64,000 nucleotides of DNA from Erinaceus europaeus (GCF_950295315.1 NC_080171.1:99177445-99241444); one strand, 5' to 3'; positions 22,765-33,675 are shown, numbered from the stretch's first letter. Notes: a model not told the origin generated them from the sequence alone. Numbers and translations: made by a program.

Positions 22765-23057
22765 CGAGTTGGGTGATAGTGCAGCGGGTTAAGCACACAT
22801 GGTACAAAGTGCAAGGACTGGTGTAAGGATCCCGGTTCAAGCCCCCAGCTCCCCACCTACAGGGGAGTCTCTTCACAGGCAGTAAATCAGGTCTGCAGGG
22901 GTCTTTCTCTCCTCCTCTCTGTCTTCTCCATCTCTCTCCATTTCTCTCTGTCCTATCCAACAATGACGACATCAATAACAATAATAACTACAACAATCAA
23001 ACAACAGGGGCAACAAAAGGGAATAAATAAGTAAATAAATATTTTAAAAAGAAAAAG
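22765..23057 (+). mobile_element. SINE-A, short form, with 17-bp target duplication
   Basis: Head cgagttgggtgatagtgc to tail aataaatattttaaaaag. Perfect flanks aaaaacagtcacacctg at 22748-22764 and 23058-23074. It landed at the tail end of the preceding SINE-A. Confidence 0.93.
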
Positions 23058-23074
23058 AAAAACAGTCACACCTG

Positions 23075-23609
23075 ATCAGATCTGAAGTGTGGATGTGAGC
23101 AGCTGAGATGGGTGGAAGAGATGATTGATGATTGTCAGTAATGAGGTCAAGGATCAGAGAAGTCAGAACACTGAATGAGCCACTCATATGGATCCTGATT
23201 TCACCCAAGGTGATGATAGATTTTTGTGGTGCAGAGTTTAAGTGCAAGCCAGGTGCCCACTCCTCCAAATGGGTGTGAGCAACCAGCAGCCAGTCGGGAG
23301 ATGCCAATAACAAAGATTGGTAGAATTGCAGATTGTACAGGGCTTTTATCAGAATGTGGAAGAGTAAAATTCTGGTAGCAACAATCAGGACAAAAATTAA
23401 ACCAACCGTATCTAAAGTACACAGAGTGTGAGAAAACCAATATTCACCATTTTGGGGGTCCACAAGGAGCCAGGCTAAGCGTCCTGAAGAGTGAGTTCAC
23501 TGAAACAACAAGATAAGATCAGCTGTCCTCCTGAGCAGAAGGACAGGTAGAGGCTATGTTCCCAGTGTCATTCTTTCCCTTCCCTCTCACAAGTACATCC
23601 ACATTCCTT
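23075..23609. other. Unique intron
   Basis: A minus-strand open frame of 139 codons at 23044-23463 has no recognisable protein and no support from splice sites. Confidence 0.4.
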
Positions 23610-23745
23610 GCTGGGCAGGTTTTGGTATCAGGCAGACCTGAGTTCAAATCGTTGCTCTGCCTTTTGAAAAGCCACTTTCTTTTCATCCAGAGGTTTCCTT
23701 ACCAATACATATGCTTGGTACATTGGAACTCAGTAAATGTACACC
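23610..23745 (+). mobile_element. MIR
   Basis: caggcagacctgagttcaaa ... ggtttccttaccaatac ... aactcagtaaatgta. Confidence 0.65.
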
Positions 23746-24069
23746 CTTAACACTGTTACCTTCACCTATATCTCCCCATTTTCAGCTTTGTGAAGCAGCT
23801 GTCATCATCCCATTTCAGAGATGAGAGCAGTAAGGCTTCTATAGAAACAAAGCAGTCTGTCCTGAGTCTCATAGCTCAGAATCACCTACAGGCACCTCCT
23901 GCAAGTGACCCTCTCTCTGCTGCTACTCTTCACACCCTCCCTCCCCCTGCCTACATCTCTCCCCCTTAATTTGCTCAAGGTTGTAGAGAGGATTGTGGAA
24001 GTTTTTCAGTCCCTTCAGGAGTAAAGTGACCACAAAGGTCTTCAGTGAGCAGCTGGCATCAGATATGCC

Positions 24070-24225
24070 TGGGAAGAGTTGACCTGGAGCCCAAACCTGG
24101 CTCTGCCGCTTCTCGGTGTATGGCCTCTGAGCACTGGGTTTACTACCTCTCCCAAGTGCAGCAGTTTACAGGTGTGAAATTTAAAGTATAGAAATCACTT
24201 GCTGCAGAGCCTGGCACAAGAATCT
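24070..24225 (+). mobile_element. MIR
   Basis: cccaaacctggctctgccgc ... ggtttactacctctccc ... gcagagcctggcac. Confidence 0.6.
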
Positions 24226-24244
24226 AGGTCCCCTTCTTTTCTGT

Positions 24245-24453
24245 TTTTTTAAAAATACTTTTTATTTATTATTAGAGACAGAGAGAAATTGAGAGGGGTG
24301 GGGGAGATAGAAAGGAGGAGAGATAGAGAGACACCTGCAATTCTTCCTCACCACTTGTGAAGCTTCCCCCCTGCAGGTGGGAACCAGGGCCTTGAACCTA
24401 AGACCTTGCACACTGTAATGTGTGTGCTTAACTAGGTGTGCCACCACTTGGCC
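24245..24453 (-). mobile_element. SINE-B
   Basis: Antisense copy ending tgtgccaccacttggcccc, 330 bp before RALGPS1 exon b. Confidence 0.82.
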
Positions 24454-24784
24454 CCTGGCACCTTTTTTTTCTTCTTAGGAAGCAGAAGCTCTCTGGTCCA
24501 GACTCTCAGGCCATTCCAGGGTCTGGATTGGCCCTCCATACCAGCTGAGAGTGTGTATCTATTGCCAAGGCATATGGGTGCCACTTCAGGCCTGATGACC
24601 CCTGTGTGCCCAGAGCCCAGGACAGTGCCTAGCCCAAGGGACCATCAGCAGCAAGTGAAAGTTTATATATGTCTCAATATCCAGGATTCATTTAGAGCTA
24701 AATTCTGTGATTCTCATGCTGCTATTTTGGGGCCTGGAGATAGAGGGGAGACTCATGCCTCTGGGTTTTGTCCACATTCCACAG

Positions 24785-24878
24785 ATCACCTCACAACCCT
24801 GCCCCATGTGCAGAAATACCTAAAGTCTGTACGCTACATTGAAGAGCTCCAGAAGTTTGTGGAAGATGACAACTACAA
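24785..24878 (+). CDS. RALGPS1: RALGPS1 internal exon b (RasGEF domain C-terminus)
   Basis: Second RALGPS1 exon, 94 nt: it completes the Asp codon split from the previous exon, then encodes [18 protein letters not shown] and [12 protein letters not shown], leaving AA of a Lys codon. This is the last helical part of the CDC25/RasGEF catalytic domain; the ending [12 protein letters not shown] is nearly invariant between RALGPS1 and RALGPS2. Acceptor is ttccacag and donor is CAA|gtaagt, a strong site apart from the A at -1. Upstream intron sequence happens to be open in the same frame back to about 24436, but that reads through intron and is not coding. Phase matches the exons on both sides exactly. 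Confidence 0.97.
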
Positions 24879-24889
24879 GTAAGTGATCA

Positions 24890-25570
24890 TCTTGTAGGCC
24901 GTGCCCTCCTAACTCTCTGTGACCTTAGTGTCCAAGCCCCTGTTGGGGATGACCTGGCCCTTGTTGGAACCAGTGAGTCACCGAAGGAGCTGCCACACCA
25001 CAGCACCCACAAGCGAGTGCACATGTGACCTCTGCCCCATAGACCCCACTATGGTGCTGTCTGAGCATCTCTTCTCACTCACCTCTGGTCCAGCCTACAG
25101 ACTCCATGTTAAAGAAGGAGGCACCTAGTCACTTATCAGCTTGGTTCTTCCAAATCACAAGAATAATGTGAATTTGGATTTCACTGTTGTACATGATGAT
25201 GCTCCAGGTTTATGAACAACTCTTCCATTTCTCCAGACAGACAGGTGGAACTCTCTCTGAACCTGCTTCTTGGATAGGACAGCTGCCAGTGGTCCCAGCT
25301 CTCTGCAGGACTCTAGCCATTGGGCACTGGCTGAGACTCCTCTCCACCCCATCTTCCCAGTCAGGAAGACCTCTGTGGGCCCTTCCACTCACCCTGCTCT
25401 GGATTTCAGTCCTTTCTTCATTTGTGGAACCCAGGGGATACATCCAGCATTTTGTTACATTTAAGAGGGAGAAGGAGGATTCTTCATATCTATTCTGGCT
25501 GCCATACTTGTAGGACATCTTGATGAGACCAGCTAGAACCTCAGTATTTCCTCTTCCTATTCTTTCTCTT
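24890..25570. other. Unique intron
   Basis: Overlapping open frames on both strands (25187-25513, 25210-25785) have no recognisable protein content. Confidence 0.4.
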
Positions 25571-25574
25571 CCTC

Positions 25575-25847
25575 CCCCCACTTTTTTTTTTCTATCTTTC
25601 CTACCACCAGGGTTATCACAGGGCTCAGTGCCTGCATGACTCTGTTTCTGACAAGAGTCTTTTTTTTTTCTTTTTGATAGAAGGTAAGAGACAGAGAGAG
25701 GCAGAGAGAGGCGAGAGACTGAAGTGCTACTCCACCACAGTTGAAGTTTACCCAGCAGGTGCTCCCATGTAGTTGCCAGGGGCATAAGCCTGGCTTCTCA
25801 CCATGGTAACATGCGTGTTCTGCCATGTGAGACAACTCTCGGCCCCT
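25575..25847 (-). mobile_element. Long SINE related to SINE-A module
   Basis: Poly(T), ctaccaccagggttatcac agggctcagtgcctgc, then an unusual body ending caactctcggcccc. Confidence 0.6.
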
Positions 25848-25939
25848 GAGTCTCAGTACTTTCTCATACAACCAGATATATTGACACAACTGTCAGCTCT
25901 CTTATAATCCTTTATCCCCAAATGTGAACTTTGCACTCA

Positions 25940-26138
25940 TTTTTTTTTATATCATCATCTGAGCTTCACTATAGCAGGCAGAGGTTTTCAGATAAAGAGA
26001 AGCAGAGATAGAAAGAAAGAGGGATACAGCAAAAGATAGCATACACCGAAGTTGTCCCCAATACATTGGTGACTAGGCTCAAACTGGGTTGTGTACATGG
26101 TCAAGCCGTAAACTATTGAACTGTTTGGCTGGCTCTAC
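25940..26138 (-). mobile_element. Old SINE, diverged
   Basis: T-rich start, gagaagcagagatagaaag, actgggttgtgtacatgg, ctgtttggctggctc. Confidence 0.45.
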
Positions 26139-26139
26139 A

Positions 26140-26333
26140 TTTAATTATTTACTTACTTATTGATTGATTGATCCATTCATTCATTTATGTATATTTATAA
26201 TAGAATTAGAGACAAAGAGGCAGAGAGAGAGATGACCAAAGCACAGAATCTTCCTTTAATCTGGTAGGGGCCAGATATGAACCTGGGTTGTACACATTGT
26301 AAAGCAGCACATTATCCAAGTGAACTATTTATG
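26140..26333 (-). mobile_element. SINE-E-like, diverged
   Basis: attgattgattgatccattc tail, gagacaaagaggcagagag, atatgaacctgggttgtac. Confidence 0.45.
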
Positions 26334-26345
26334 TAGACTAATTTT

Positions 26346-26620
26346 TAAATATTTATATATTTATTTATTCCCTTTTGTTGCCCTTGTTTTATTGCTGTTA
26401 TTGATGTCGTTGTTGTTGTTGGATAGAAGAGAGAAATGGAGAGAGGAGGGGAAGACAGAGAGGGGGAGAGAAAGATAGACACCTGCAGACCTGTGTCACC
26501 GCTTGTGAAGCGACTCCCCTGCAGGTGGGGAGCCAGGGGCTTGAACTGGGATCCTTACGCTGGTCCTTATGCTTTGTGCCACATGCGCTTAACCCGCTGT
26601 GCTACCGCCTGACTCCTGCA
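26346..26620 (-). mobile_element. SINE-A, short form
   Basis: Antisense copy, flanks tagactaatttt and tagactcatttt (one mismatch). Confidence 0.88.
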
Positions 26621-26632
26621 TAGACTCATTTT

Positions 26633-27043
26633 ATATCTCATCATATTGGTTGTTTCCATTGTTGTATATCATGATTCCTTGAACTCTCATTATGTAACAT
26701 GTATATCTCTTTCTATTTTGTCTCTTGAAAATTTGATCAACTTGATTACTTGGCCTTTATCCAAGTCACTGAAACTAAAGAATGGTCCCATAAGCAATAG
26801 CCCCAGGTCTCCCTGGATCCAATCATCAGGACCAGGAAGCTGGCTGTTAGCTCACATGTGCCAGCTATGGTTCTCCTCCCTAATTGGGTAACAGTCACCT
26901 GAGAAGCCTTCTAACCCTCCATATATCTGCAAATATGATAGTTCTGCTGATTGGCCATCTTTGGAAGCATAGGCATAATGCCTAAGAAAAATAAATCATG
27001 GCATGAAATTGTAACTTTGTATATAATAGCAATAGCAATGGAT
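26633..27043. other. Unique intron
   Basis: AT-rich; nothing recognised. Confidence 0.35.
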
Positions 27044-27057
27044 AAAAATCAGAGATA

Positions 27058-27336
27058 GGGAGTCGGGCAGTAGCACATGGGGTTAAGCGCATGTGGTACA
27101 AAGCGCAAGGACCGTCATAAGGATCCCGGTTCGAGTCCCCAGTTCCCCACCTGCAGGGGAGTCACTTCACAGGCGGTGAAGCAGGTCTGCATGTGTCTAT
27201 CTTTCTCTCCCCCTCTCTGTCTTCCCCTCCTCTCTCCACTTCTCTCTGTCCTATCCAACAATGACAACATCAATGACAACAGTAATAACTACAACAATAA
27301 AACAAGGGCAACAAAAGGGAATAAATAAATATTTTA
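27058..27336 (+). mobile_element. SINE-A, short form, with 14-bp target duplication
   Basis: Well-preserved copy with gggagtcgggcagtagcac head and B box gttcgagtcccc. Perfect flanks aaaaatcagagata at 27044-27057 and 27337-27350. Confidence 0.94.
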
Positions 27337-27510
27337 AAAAATCAGAGATATCCATTAAAATGATGTTTGCCACTAATTGAGCAGCATTTTCTGTTCCTGA
27401 AAAGAGTGTTCCAGAGTGTGAAATTATTCCTACTTACATTCTGGGATAATATTTTCCATTTATGTGCCAGTATTACGGTAAAAAAGACAGTTTTTCATTA
27501 ACACTAATAT

Positions 27511-27866
27511 CTTTTTTTTTTTTTCCCTCCAGGGTTATTGCTGGGCTCGGTGCCTGCACCATGAATCCACCGCTCCTGGAGGCCATTTTTTTCCCTCTTT
27601 TGTTGCCCTTGTTGTTGTAGCCTTGTTGTGGTTATTATTATTACCATTGTTGATGTCGTTCGTTGTTGGATAGGACAGAGAGAAATGGAGAGAGGAGGGG
27701 AAGACAGAGAGGGGGAGAGAAAGATAGACACCTGCAGACCTGCTTCACCGCCTGTGAAGCAACTCCCCTGCAGGTGGGGAGCCGGGGGCTCGAACCGGGA
27801 TCCTTACGCCATTCCCTGCGCTTTGCGCCACATGCACTTAACCCACTGCGCCACCGTCCGACCCCC
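27511..27866 (-). mobile_element. SINE-A, long form, with target duplication
   Basis: Full antisense long copy: poly(T), ccctccagggttattgctgg, module, ttgttgttgtagccttgttg, body, accgtccgacccc. Flanks cactaatat at 27502-27510 and 27867-27875. The tract at 27511-27532 followed by gggttatt is a good splice-acceptor look-alike. Confidence 0.92.
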
Positions 27867-27875
27867 CACTAATAT

Positions 27876-28900
27876 ATTTTTAAGAAGAGGGGAGGCCTAT
27901 AAATAAATACTTCTAGCCATGAGATAATACTTGGCTAAACGTCAGAGCATGAGTAATTACTGCTTCCATTCTGAAGGACATTGGACACCCCCAGCATACA
28001 AGACTTAACAGGCAGCCTGGACATTACAAAGACCCTTTGTTGTGGTCCAAGTGGACAAACTCGGGGAAGAATTCTTCATTTTCATCCTAAGGCCAAGACC
28101 ACTGAGAGGGGCTCTTCTTGGGAGCCTCTGGCCCTGAGTTACTAGGAAACACATAGCACTTACTTAATGGTTCTGCCGAAGGAAACCATACTCCACCCAG
28201 TGCACACCAGAGTCTTGCTTCCCATCAGCTGCTGCAACGGTTCACTTACTCCCATTATGGCATTGTATTTCTAGCCTCTTTCTGCTTTAGAGTCCAGCCA
28301 GCACCATGTTTTTCTCAACTTTCTTTCCGTTTCATTTTATTGAAGAAAAACTACCCACATTTCCATCCCCTAGCAAGCGTGACCATTAGCTTTAAGTGAC
28401 ATAATTTGGAGCATTCTTCCGTGCACAGGAAATACATATGAACATAGAGAAGTAAAAATGGATGGATAGAAGTTATTAAAATGGTGCTCATACTCTACTT
28501 GCTATTTTTAACTAAGAGTATTGATTTGATTTGATTTGAATTTAACTAGAAGGAACTGATATAAAATATCAGGAATTGTTCTTCAAATAAATATTTTTTT
28601 CACCACAAGAGATATCATTCCTTAGTAGAGCCTTCTAAGGTTAATAAAACAAAGTCAAGAAAAACACTAAGAGGTCTTAGTCAACAAGTTTGTTTTCTAG
28701 GTTTCCATTGTGAAGAGGGTCAGTTAGTTGGTTAGTTATGAACAATGAGAATATGCCCTCTCCCTCCTCTCTTCAGCTCCCTTTCACCATCTTCAAGTTT
28801 TTTGTTATATTTTTATTACTATAGTGTTCAAGTTTAAAGCATACATATCATGTTTAAAAATCACAATTCCTACTGTCTCATGTTTTGAAGCAGGTTAAAT
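27876..28900. other. Unique intron
   Basis: About 1 kb without young repeats between exons b and c. Some AT-rich parts (28500-28620) may be old LINE. Confidence 0.4.
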
Positions 28901-28904
28901 TCTT

Positions 28905-29126
28905 TTTTGTTTGCTTTGTTCCTTTTTTTATTTGTTCTTTTTTAAATTTTTATTTATAAAATGGAAACACTGACCAGACCGTAGGATAAGAGGGGTACAA
29001 TTCCACACAGTTCCCACCACCAGAATTCCATATCCCATCTCCTCCCCTGAGAGCTTTCCCATTCTTTAACCTTCTGGGAGTATGGACCCAGAGTCATTAT
29101 GGGGTACAGAAGGTAGAAGGTCTGGC
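28905..29126 (-). mobile_element. Very short L1 3' end insertion
   Basis: Only about 200 bp of the UTR (tttataaaatggaaacactg ... gaaggtctggc), a strongly 5'-truncated copy. Flanks ttgaagcaggttaaa and ttgaagcacattaaa look like a diverged target duplication. Confidence 0.8.
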
Positions 29127-29463
29127 TTTGAAGCACATTAAAATCTTACCATCCATTGTTTCAATGCAACTTCTTCATTCCAAGGATCTATATTTTAAAA
29201 TCAATCCCTTTATCCAGCTTTTTTTTTTTTAGCATGAAGTAGGTTTCTCACCCTAAAAAAAAAAAAAAAAAAAAGAGTCCATAGGCCTGCATCCTCTGAT
29301 CTTTTATAAAAAGGTCTGCCTCTGACTTTCCTAACTGCTTTGCTTCTTACCATCAAGGACCTCAGGCACTGCCCCACTGATTCATAGCATCAGGTGTTAC
29401 TAGAGAGAAGTCCCCAGCTGGTCTGATCTGAGCTTCCCCTCTTCCTTAAAAACAATATTTGTT

Positions 29464-29688
29464 TATGGATCAGCAAAGTAGCTCACTTGCATAGTGGGCC
29501 TGCTTTGACATGCTCAAAGGCTTAGGCCTGAGACTCAGGTTCAAGGCTAGCCTTCACCATGTTGGAGAAAGCTTTGGTGCTGTTTTTGTTTATTTGTTTG
29601 CTTTCCTATCTGTCTCTATCTCTATATATATTTGAAAAGTTGTCCCAGAGCGGTGAAACTGTGATGATAACAAAAATAAACTAATAAA
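29464..29688 (+). mobile_element. SINE-C
   Basis: ggatcagcaaagtagctcac head, gagaaagctttggtgctgt, tctctatctctatatata, then cagagcggtgaaactg and A-rich tail. Confidence 0.68.
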
Positions 29689-29689
29689 A

Positions 29690-29803
29690 ATACTGATGGG
29701 AGAGAGAACCAGAATATCATTAGAATATATAGTGCTGGGATTGCACTCAGGACTTTATGTATGTAAGCAGTGCGCTTTACCACTGTGCCACCTCCTTAGC
29801 CAC
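29690..29803 (-). mobile_element. SINE-E, diverged
   Basis: gagagagaaccagaatatca ... tttaccactgtgccacctcc. Confidence 0.5.
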
Positions 29804-30147
29804 TAAACTTTTCCTCTTAGAAGTGACTTGTTTTGGTCTTCCTGGTGGGTGAAGAGTTCCTTGAAGTTGAACAATCTTCTGAGTAGAAGATTCCAATTTC
29901 TCTGGAGTGTGATTTCTTCACTTTGGGATTATATCTTTGCCTATTTCTGCCCTTATTTCTCAGACTCCCTCTTTCAGAGATTTTTGGAGTCTCTAATGGC
30001 TATCATCTGTCATTTTTATCAGTGGTCACCAGATGATCCGTTTTTTCTTGGGCATTCATTCATCTTCTTATTGCAGTACTTCACTTATTCCTGTAGCACC
30101 TCCAGTCTCCTTTTTCTTTCACTCCTTTGTGTCATCATCTCATTTTC

Positions 30148-30516
30148 TTCCTTCTTTCCTCCCTTCCTTCTCCTTCCTTCCTTCCTTCCTTCCTTCCTTC
30201 CTTCCTTCCTTCCTTCCTTCCTTCCTTCCTTCCTCCAGGGTTATTGCTGAGGCTTGGTGCTGGCACTACAAGTCCACTGCTCCTGGAGGCCGTTTTTTTT
30301 GTCCCCCTTTTTATTGGATAGGACAGAGAAAATTGAGAGAGATGGGGAACATAGAGAGGGGAGAGAGAAAGATAGACACCTGCAGACCTGCTTCACCGCT
30401 TGTGAAGTGACCCCCCGCTGCAGGTGTGGAACAAGGGGCTTGAACCGGGATCCTTGCATGGGTGCTTCTGCTTCACACTATGTGCGCTTAACCCAGTGTG
30501 CTGCTGCCTGACCCCT
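30148..30516 (-). mobile_element. SINE-A, long form, TTCC tail and 16-bp target duplication
   Basis: Antisense long SINE-A (cctccagggttattgctgag ... gctgctgcctgacccc). Its tail is an 85-bp (TTCC)n tract. Perfect flanks tcatcatctcattttc at 30132-30147 and 30517-30532 enclose both tract and SINE. Confidence 0.93.
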
Positions 30517-30665
30517 TCATCATCTCATTTTCCAGGCTTAGTTTCCTTCAACCCATGTTCTTCTGCATAAATTGTTTTAAGCTCAGCGTACTCGGGTGGG
30601 GGGTAGAATTCCCTGTGTTCCTTGGTGTTGCCTTCTGTGCTCCTTTCCCTCTCCTTTACTCCTTT

Positions 30666-30922
30666 CTACGAATCCACTGCTCCTGGAGGCCATTTTTTCC
30701 ATTTTGTTGTCATTGTTACTGTTGTTGGACAGGACAAAGAGAAATCAAGAGAGGAGGGGAAAGACAGAGGCAGAGAGAAAGATAAGCACCTGCAGACCTG
30801 CTTCACCACTTGTGAAGCCACCCCCTTGCATGTGGGGAGCCAGGGCTCAAACCAGGATTCTTAGGCCAGTCCTTGCACTTCGCACCATTTGTGCTTAACC
30901 TGCTGCACTACCGCCCAGCCTC
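30666..30922 (-). mobile_element. SINE-A, long form, partial module
   Basis: Begins within the module (cgaatccactgctcctggag), then body to ctaccgcccagcctc. Confidence 0.78.
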
Positions 30923-31093
30923 ACCTTGTTTCCATTTTTAAGAAGCTCTTTTCTGTCTAGCCCATGACTCTGATGGAGGGTGGCAACAGGGTGTATGATG
31001 AGCTGGCTTTTCTGCTGCTGGGCTGTAAGGTTCATGGGTACTTGATTTCCCCTCCTCTGTTGTTTCCTGGGGGCTTGTAGAAACAGGAAATAG

Positions 31094-31272
31094 GGGGTTG
31101 GGCCAGTAGCACAGTGGGTTAAGTGCACGTGGCACAAAGCCCCCGGCTCCCCACCTGCAAGGGGAGTCACTTCACAGACAGTGAAGCAGGTCTGCAGGTG
31201 TCTGTCTTTCTCTCCCCCTCTCTGTCTTCCCCTCCTCTCTCCATTTCTCTCTGTCCTATCCAAAAAAAAAAA
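31094..31272 (+). mobile_element. SINE-A with deleted B box, 13-bp target duplication
   Basis: Head ggggttgggccagtagcac, then cacaaagc joins directly to ccccggctcccc, so about 35 bp with the tRNA-like B box are missing. Ends tcctatcc plus A run. Perfect flanks aaacaggaaatag at 31081-31093 and 31273-31285. Confidence 0.92.
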
Positions 31273-31285
31273 AAACAGGAAATAG

Positions 31286-31774
31286 TCTATTTAGATACAT
31301 GGGCTTGATCTGAAGGCTTATTTCAGTCTTTTCTCCACCTTGTCAAGAGCCGTTTCTCATTCTGCCCCCAGGGCTCATAACTCTCCTCCAGTCCCCCCAC
31401 TCCCCTCCCAACCACCACACACACACACACACACACACTCACCTGATGTCTTCATTTCCATCAGATTTTTCATCTGCTTTCCACCTATTTCACCCATTTC
31501 TTGCCAGAATCTAATGCCACTCTGAAGAGGGAAATGTCAGGAGCCCTCCTTCAGAGCCACTAAAAGGTCTCAGGCCAGGCTGGAGGCTAGCCAAGTTACC
31601 ACTCTGTGTCACACTTCAGAATCCTCCTTCTTCCTCCTTGGCTGCAAGTATCTAGATATCATGGCTTCAGTTCATGCCCTTGGCCTTATTGAATTACAGC
31701 TGGTATGTTCTTTTGCTCTCAGCCTTTTAGAAATGTTTATTGGGAGAGTCTGGTATTTGCCCTTCTTACCCAGA
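31286..31774. other. Intron with (CA)n
   Basis: A (CA)11 tract at about 31417-31438; otherwise unassigned. Confidence 0.45.
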
Positions 31775-31918
31775 AATTATTATTGTTACTATTATCTTTT
31801 TCACTAGTGCTCTGCTCAGCTTTGGATTATGGTAGGGCTGGGGATTAAACCTGGCATCTCTGAGCCTCAAGTATAAAAGTCTGTTGGGCTACCACTGGTA
31901 CTAGCTTCCTGACCCTTC
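31775..31918 (-). mobile_element. SINE-D
   Basis: cactagtgctctgctcagct ... gtaggtctg-like body ... gggctaccactggtacta. Confidence 0.55.
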
Positions 31919-32040
31919 ACCCAGAAATTTTTCATTGGAGCTTAACAACCACAACAGTAATAATAATATTGAGGTGTCAGTGCTCAATCGTGTGTCTGTT
32001 CCCTCATCTCTCTTTGGAAGCATCTGAAAAGGACGTTAGT

Positions 32041-32232
32041 ATCATAGTTTAAAGCCCTAGTTTGAAGTCAGACAGTCCTGGATTTAGTCCTGCACTGGGT
32101 CACTTATTAGCTCTATAAATCCACTTAACCTGGCTACTTCTCAGTTTCCTCATCTATAAGACAGGGATAATAAGTATACCTGTTCCATAGGCTTAGGGTT
32201 GTCTTGAAAATGAGTATATTTATGCTTGGCAG
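32041..32232 (+). mobile_element. MIR, nearly full length
   Basis: gaagtcagacagtcctggat, gtcacttattagctctataa, cagtttcctcatctataaga, gcttagggttgtcttgaaaa. 225 bp upstream of exon c. Confidence 0.8.
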
Positions 32233-32456
32233 AAATGAGCCATGATGACTTCGTTTACTATGTCTTCTTAACCATAGCATAACTGTGGTAAATCCATCCG
32301 TCAGCCCCAGGGGCTATGATCTGAAGCCGACCTCAAAGCATTCCTGCGTTCAGTGACTGTGATAGTCCTTAACAGCTGCCTCCCAGCCCCAAACATGATC
32401 AGTCCCCACTGATACACCAGAGTCCCGCTGATCTCTGAAAAATTTCTCTGTTTCAG

Positions 32457-32524
32457 ACTGTCACTCAGAATTGAACCAGGAAGCAGCTCTCCAAGACTCG
32501 TCTCCTCTAAGGAAGATCTTGCAG
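32457..32524 (+). CDS. RALGPS1: RALGPS1 internal exon c (start of linker)
   Basis: Third exon, 68 nt, encoding [20 protein letters not shown] and LA after the A that completes Lys, and ending with the first base of a Gly codon. It begins the low-complexity Ser-rich linker between the GEF and PH domains. Acceptor tttctctgtttcag is good. The donor CAG|gtattg lacks the usual G at +5 and is the weakest of the six. A short, non-multiple-of-three exon with a weak donor could be skipped, which would break the frame unless the next exon is skipped too (68+127=195). The 7.6-kb intron before it and the 15.4-kb intron after it are the longest complete ones here. Confidence 0.95.
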
Positions 32525-32941
32525 GTATTGTAGCCATCTCAAGTGGGATCAAACCCACAGTTAGCCAAAATGTGGCTGCCAAGGCTTGTCTTAACTTTGA
32601 AACCAAAGGACCAAGTTGCATTTTCAAGCTGTTAGAAGTCCCACAATAACCTATTCAGCCTCCTGATCATGGGGAACACTCTTGAGCTGAAACTTCTAAG
32701 AAAATTCTAGAAGCATCCTTATGAGTGGCAATCCCAGAGCCCCAAGTTGAGAGCACAGAAAACTCCAGGATCTTCTCCAGACACCCGGACCTGTGTCATC
32801 AGGCTAGCTGCCCAGGTGTGGGTTGATATGCCCTGGAGTGTTTGATGTCACCAAACACTGGTAGCTCACCCTTGTGGAGCTTCAGTTTGACTCATATATT
32901 TGGGGCACACACAGTATCTCTAGTTGATTAAGGAGCAGACT
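32525..32941. other. Unique intron after exon c
   Basis: No repeat recognised. Confidence 0.35.
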
Positions 32942-33232
32942 CTGGGACTGGGAGATTGCTCGCCCAGTATCATGTATACCTTACCATGTGTACAATCCTG
33001 GGTCTGTGCTCTGCCACCATGTGGAAATGCCATACCATCCGCAGTGGGGGACTACTATGGATGGTAGGGCAGTGCTGGTGTGCCTGTCCTCTTCTCTATG
33101 GAAAGAGAGAGAGAGAGAGACAGAGAGGGAAGGAGAGGGAAAAGAAGATAGGGTGGGGGAGGCAGCTCAGTGATAAGGAACATGTGCAAGATCTTGAAAC
33201 CATTCCCTGGTACCACATAAAAAAAAAAAAGT
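32942..33232 (+). mobile_element. SINE-C/E-like pair with GA tract
   Basis: ctgggactgggagattgctc ... gtcctcttctctatggaaag, (GA)n, then gggggaggcagctcagtgat ... ccattccctggtaccac and poly(A). Two related SINE units appear to be joined. Confidence 0.5.
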
Positions 33233-33512
33233 GGGATCTGAAATAAGAATGGAACTCTGCTACTCCCAGATCTGTCACTCTACCTCTCTGGACTTCGGTG
33301 GAGGTGGTACTTGTGCTCACCTGGTGGGTCTGACAATGCTGGAAAAGGTATGCTGTCAGCGTGCTGGTGGCTTTGTTGTTATTCCTGCACAGTAGTCAGT
33401 ATTCCAACCTGCCCTTGGTTTTGGAGTTGATCTTTGCTGGTGCTGGTTGGGGAGGAAGCAGATTGGGAGTGGGGTTCTAACTCTGTCCCCCACACTCCCA
33501 CCCAACACCCAA

Positions 33513-33525
33513 CCCCCCCCCCCCC
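33513..33525. repeat. (C)13 run
   Basis: Uninterrupted C homopolymer. Confidence 0.9.
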
Positions 33526-33544
33526 GTGTGAGCATGGGTCATAC

Positions 33545-33675
33545 TTGTGTGGGTTCTAGACCACTGCAATCCTGGACAAGTGACTTCACCCTTCTGCCCC
33601 TGGTTTCCTTAATGGGGATAATAAAACCTCTGGCCCAGGATTGTTGGAGTCAAGATTAAGTGGTACTCAGTGCAG
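33545..33675 (+). mobile_element. MIR
   Basis: cctggacaagtgacttcacc ... gtttccttaatggggataat ... ggattgttggagtcaagatt. Confidence 0.65.

Noticed and set aside
24436..24882. 148-codon frame containing RALGPS1 exon b as one long exon
   Set aside because: The portion before 24785 lies upstream of a clear ttccacag acceptor and does not match RALGPS1; it is intron read-through.
25210..25785. 191-codon minus-strand frame
   Set aside because: Its first half covers a degraded SINE and the rest is unique intron; no signal or domain features.
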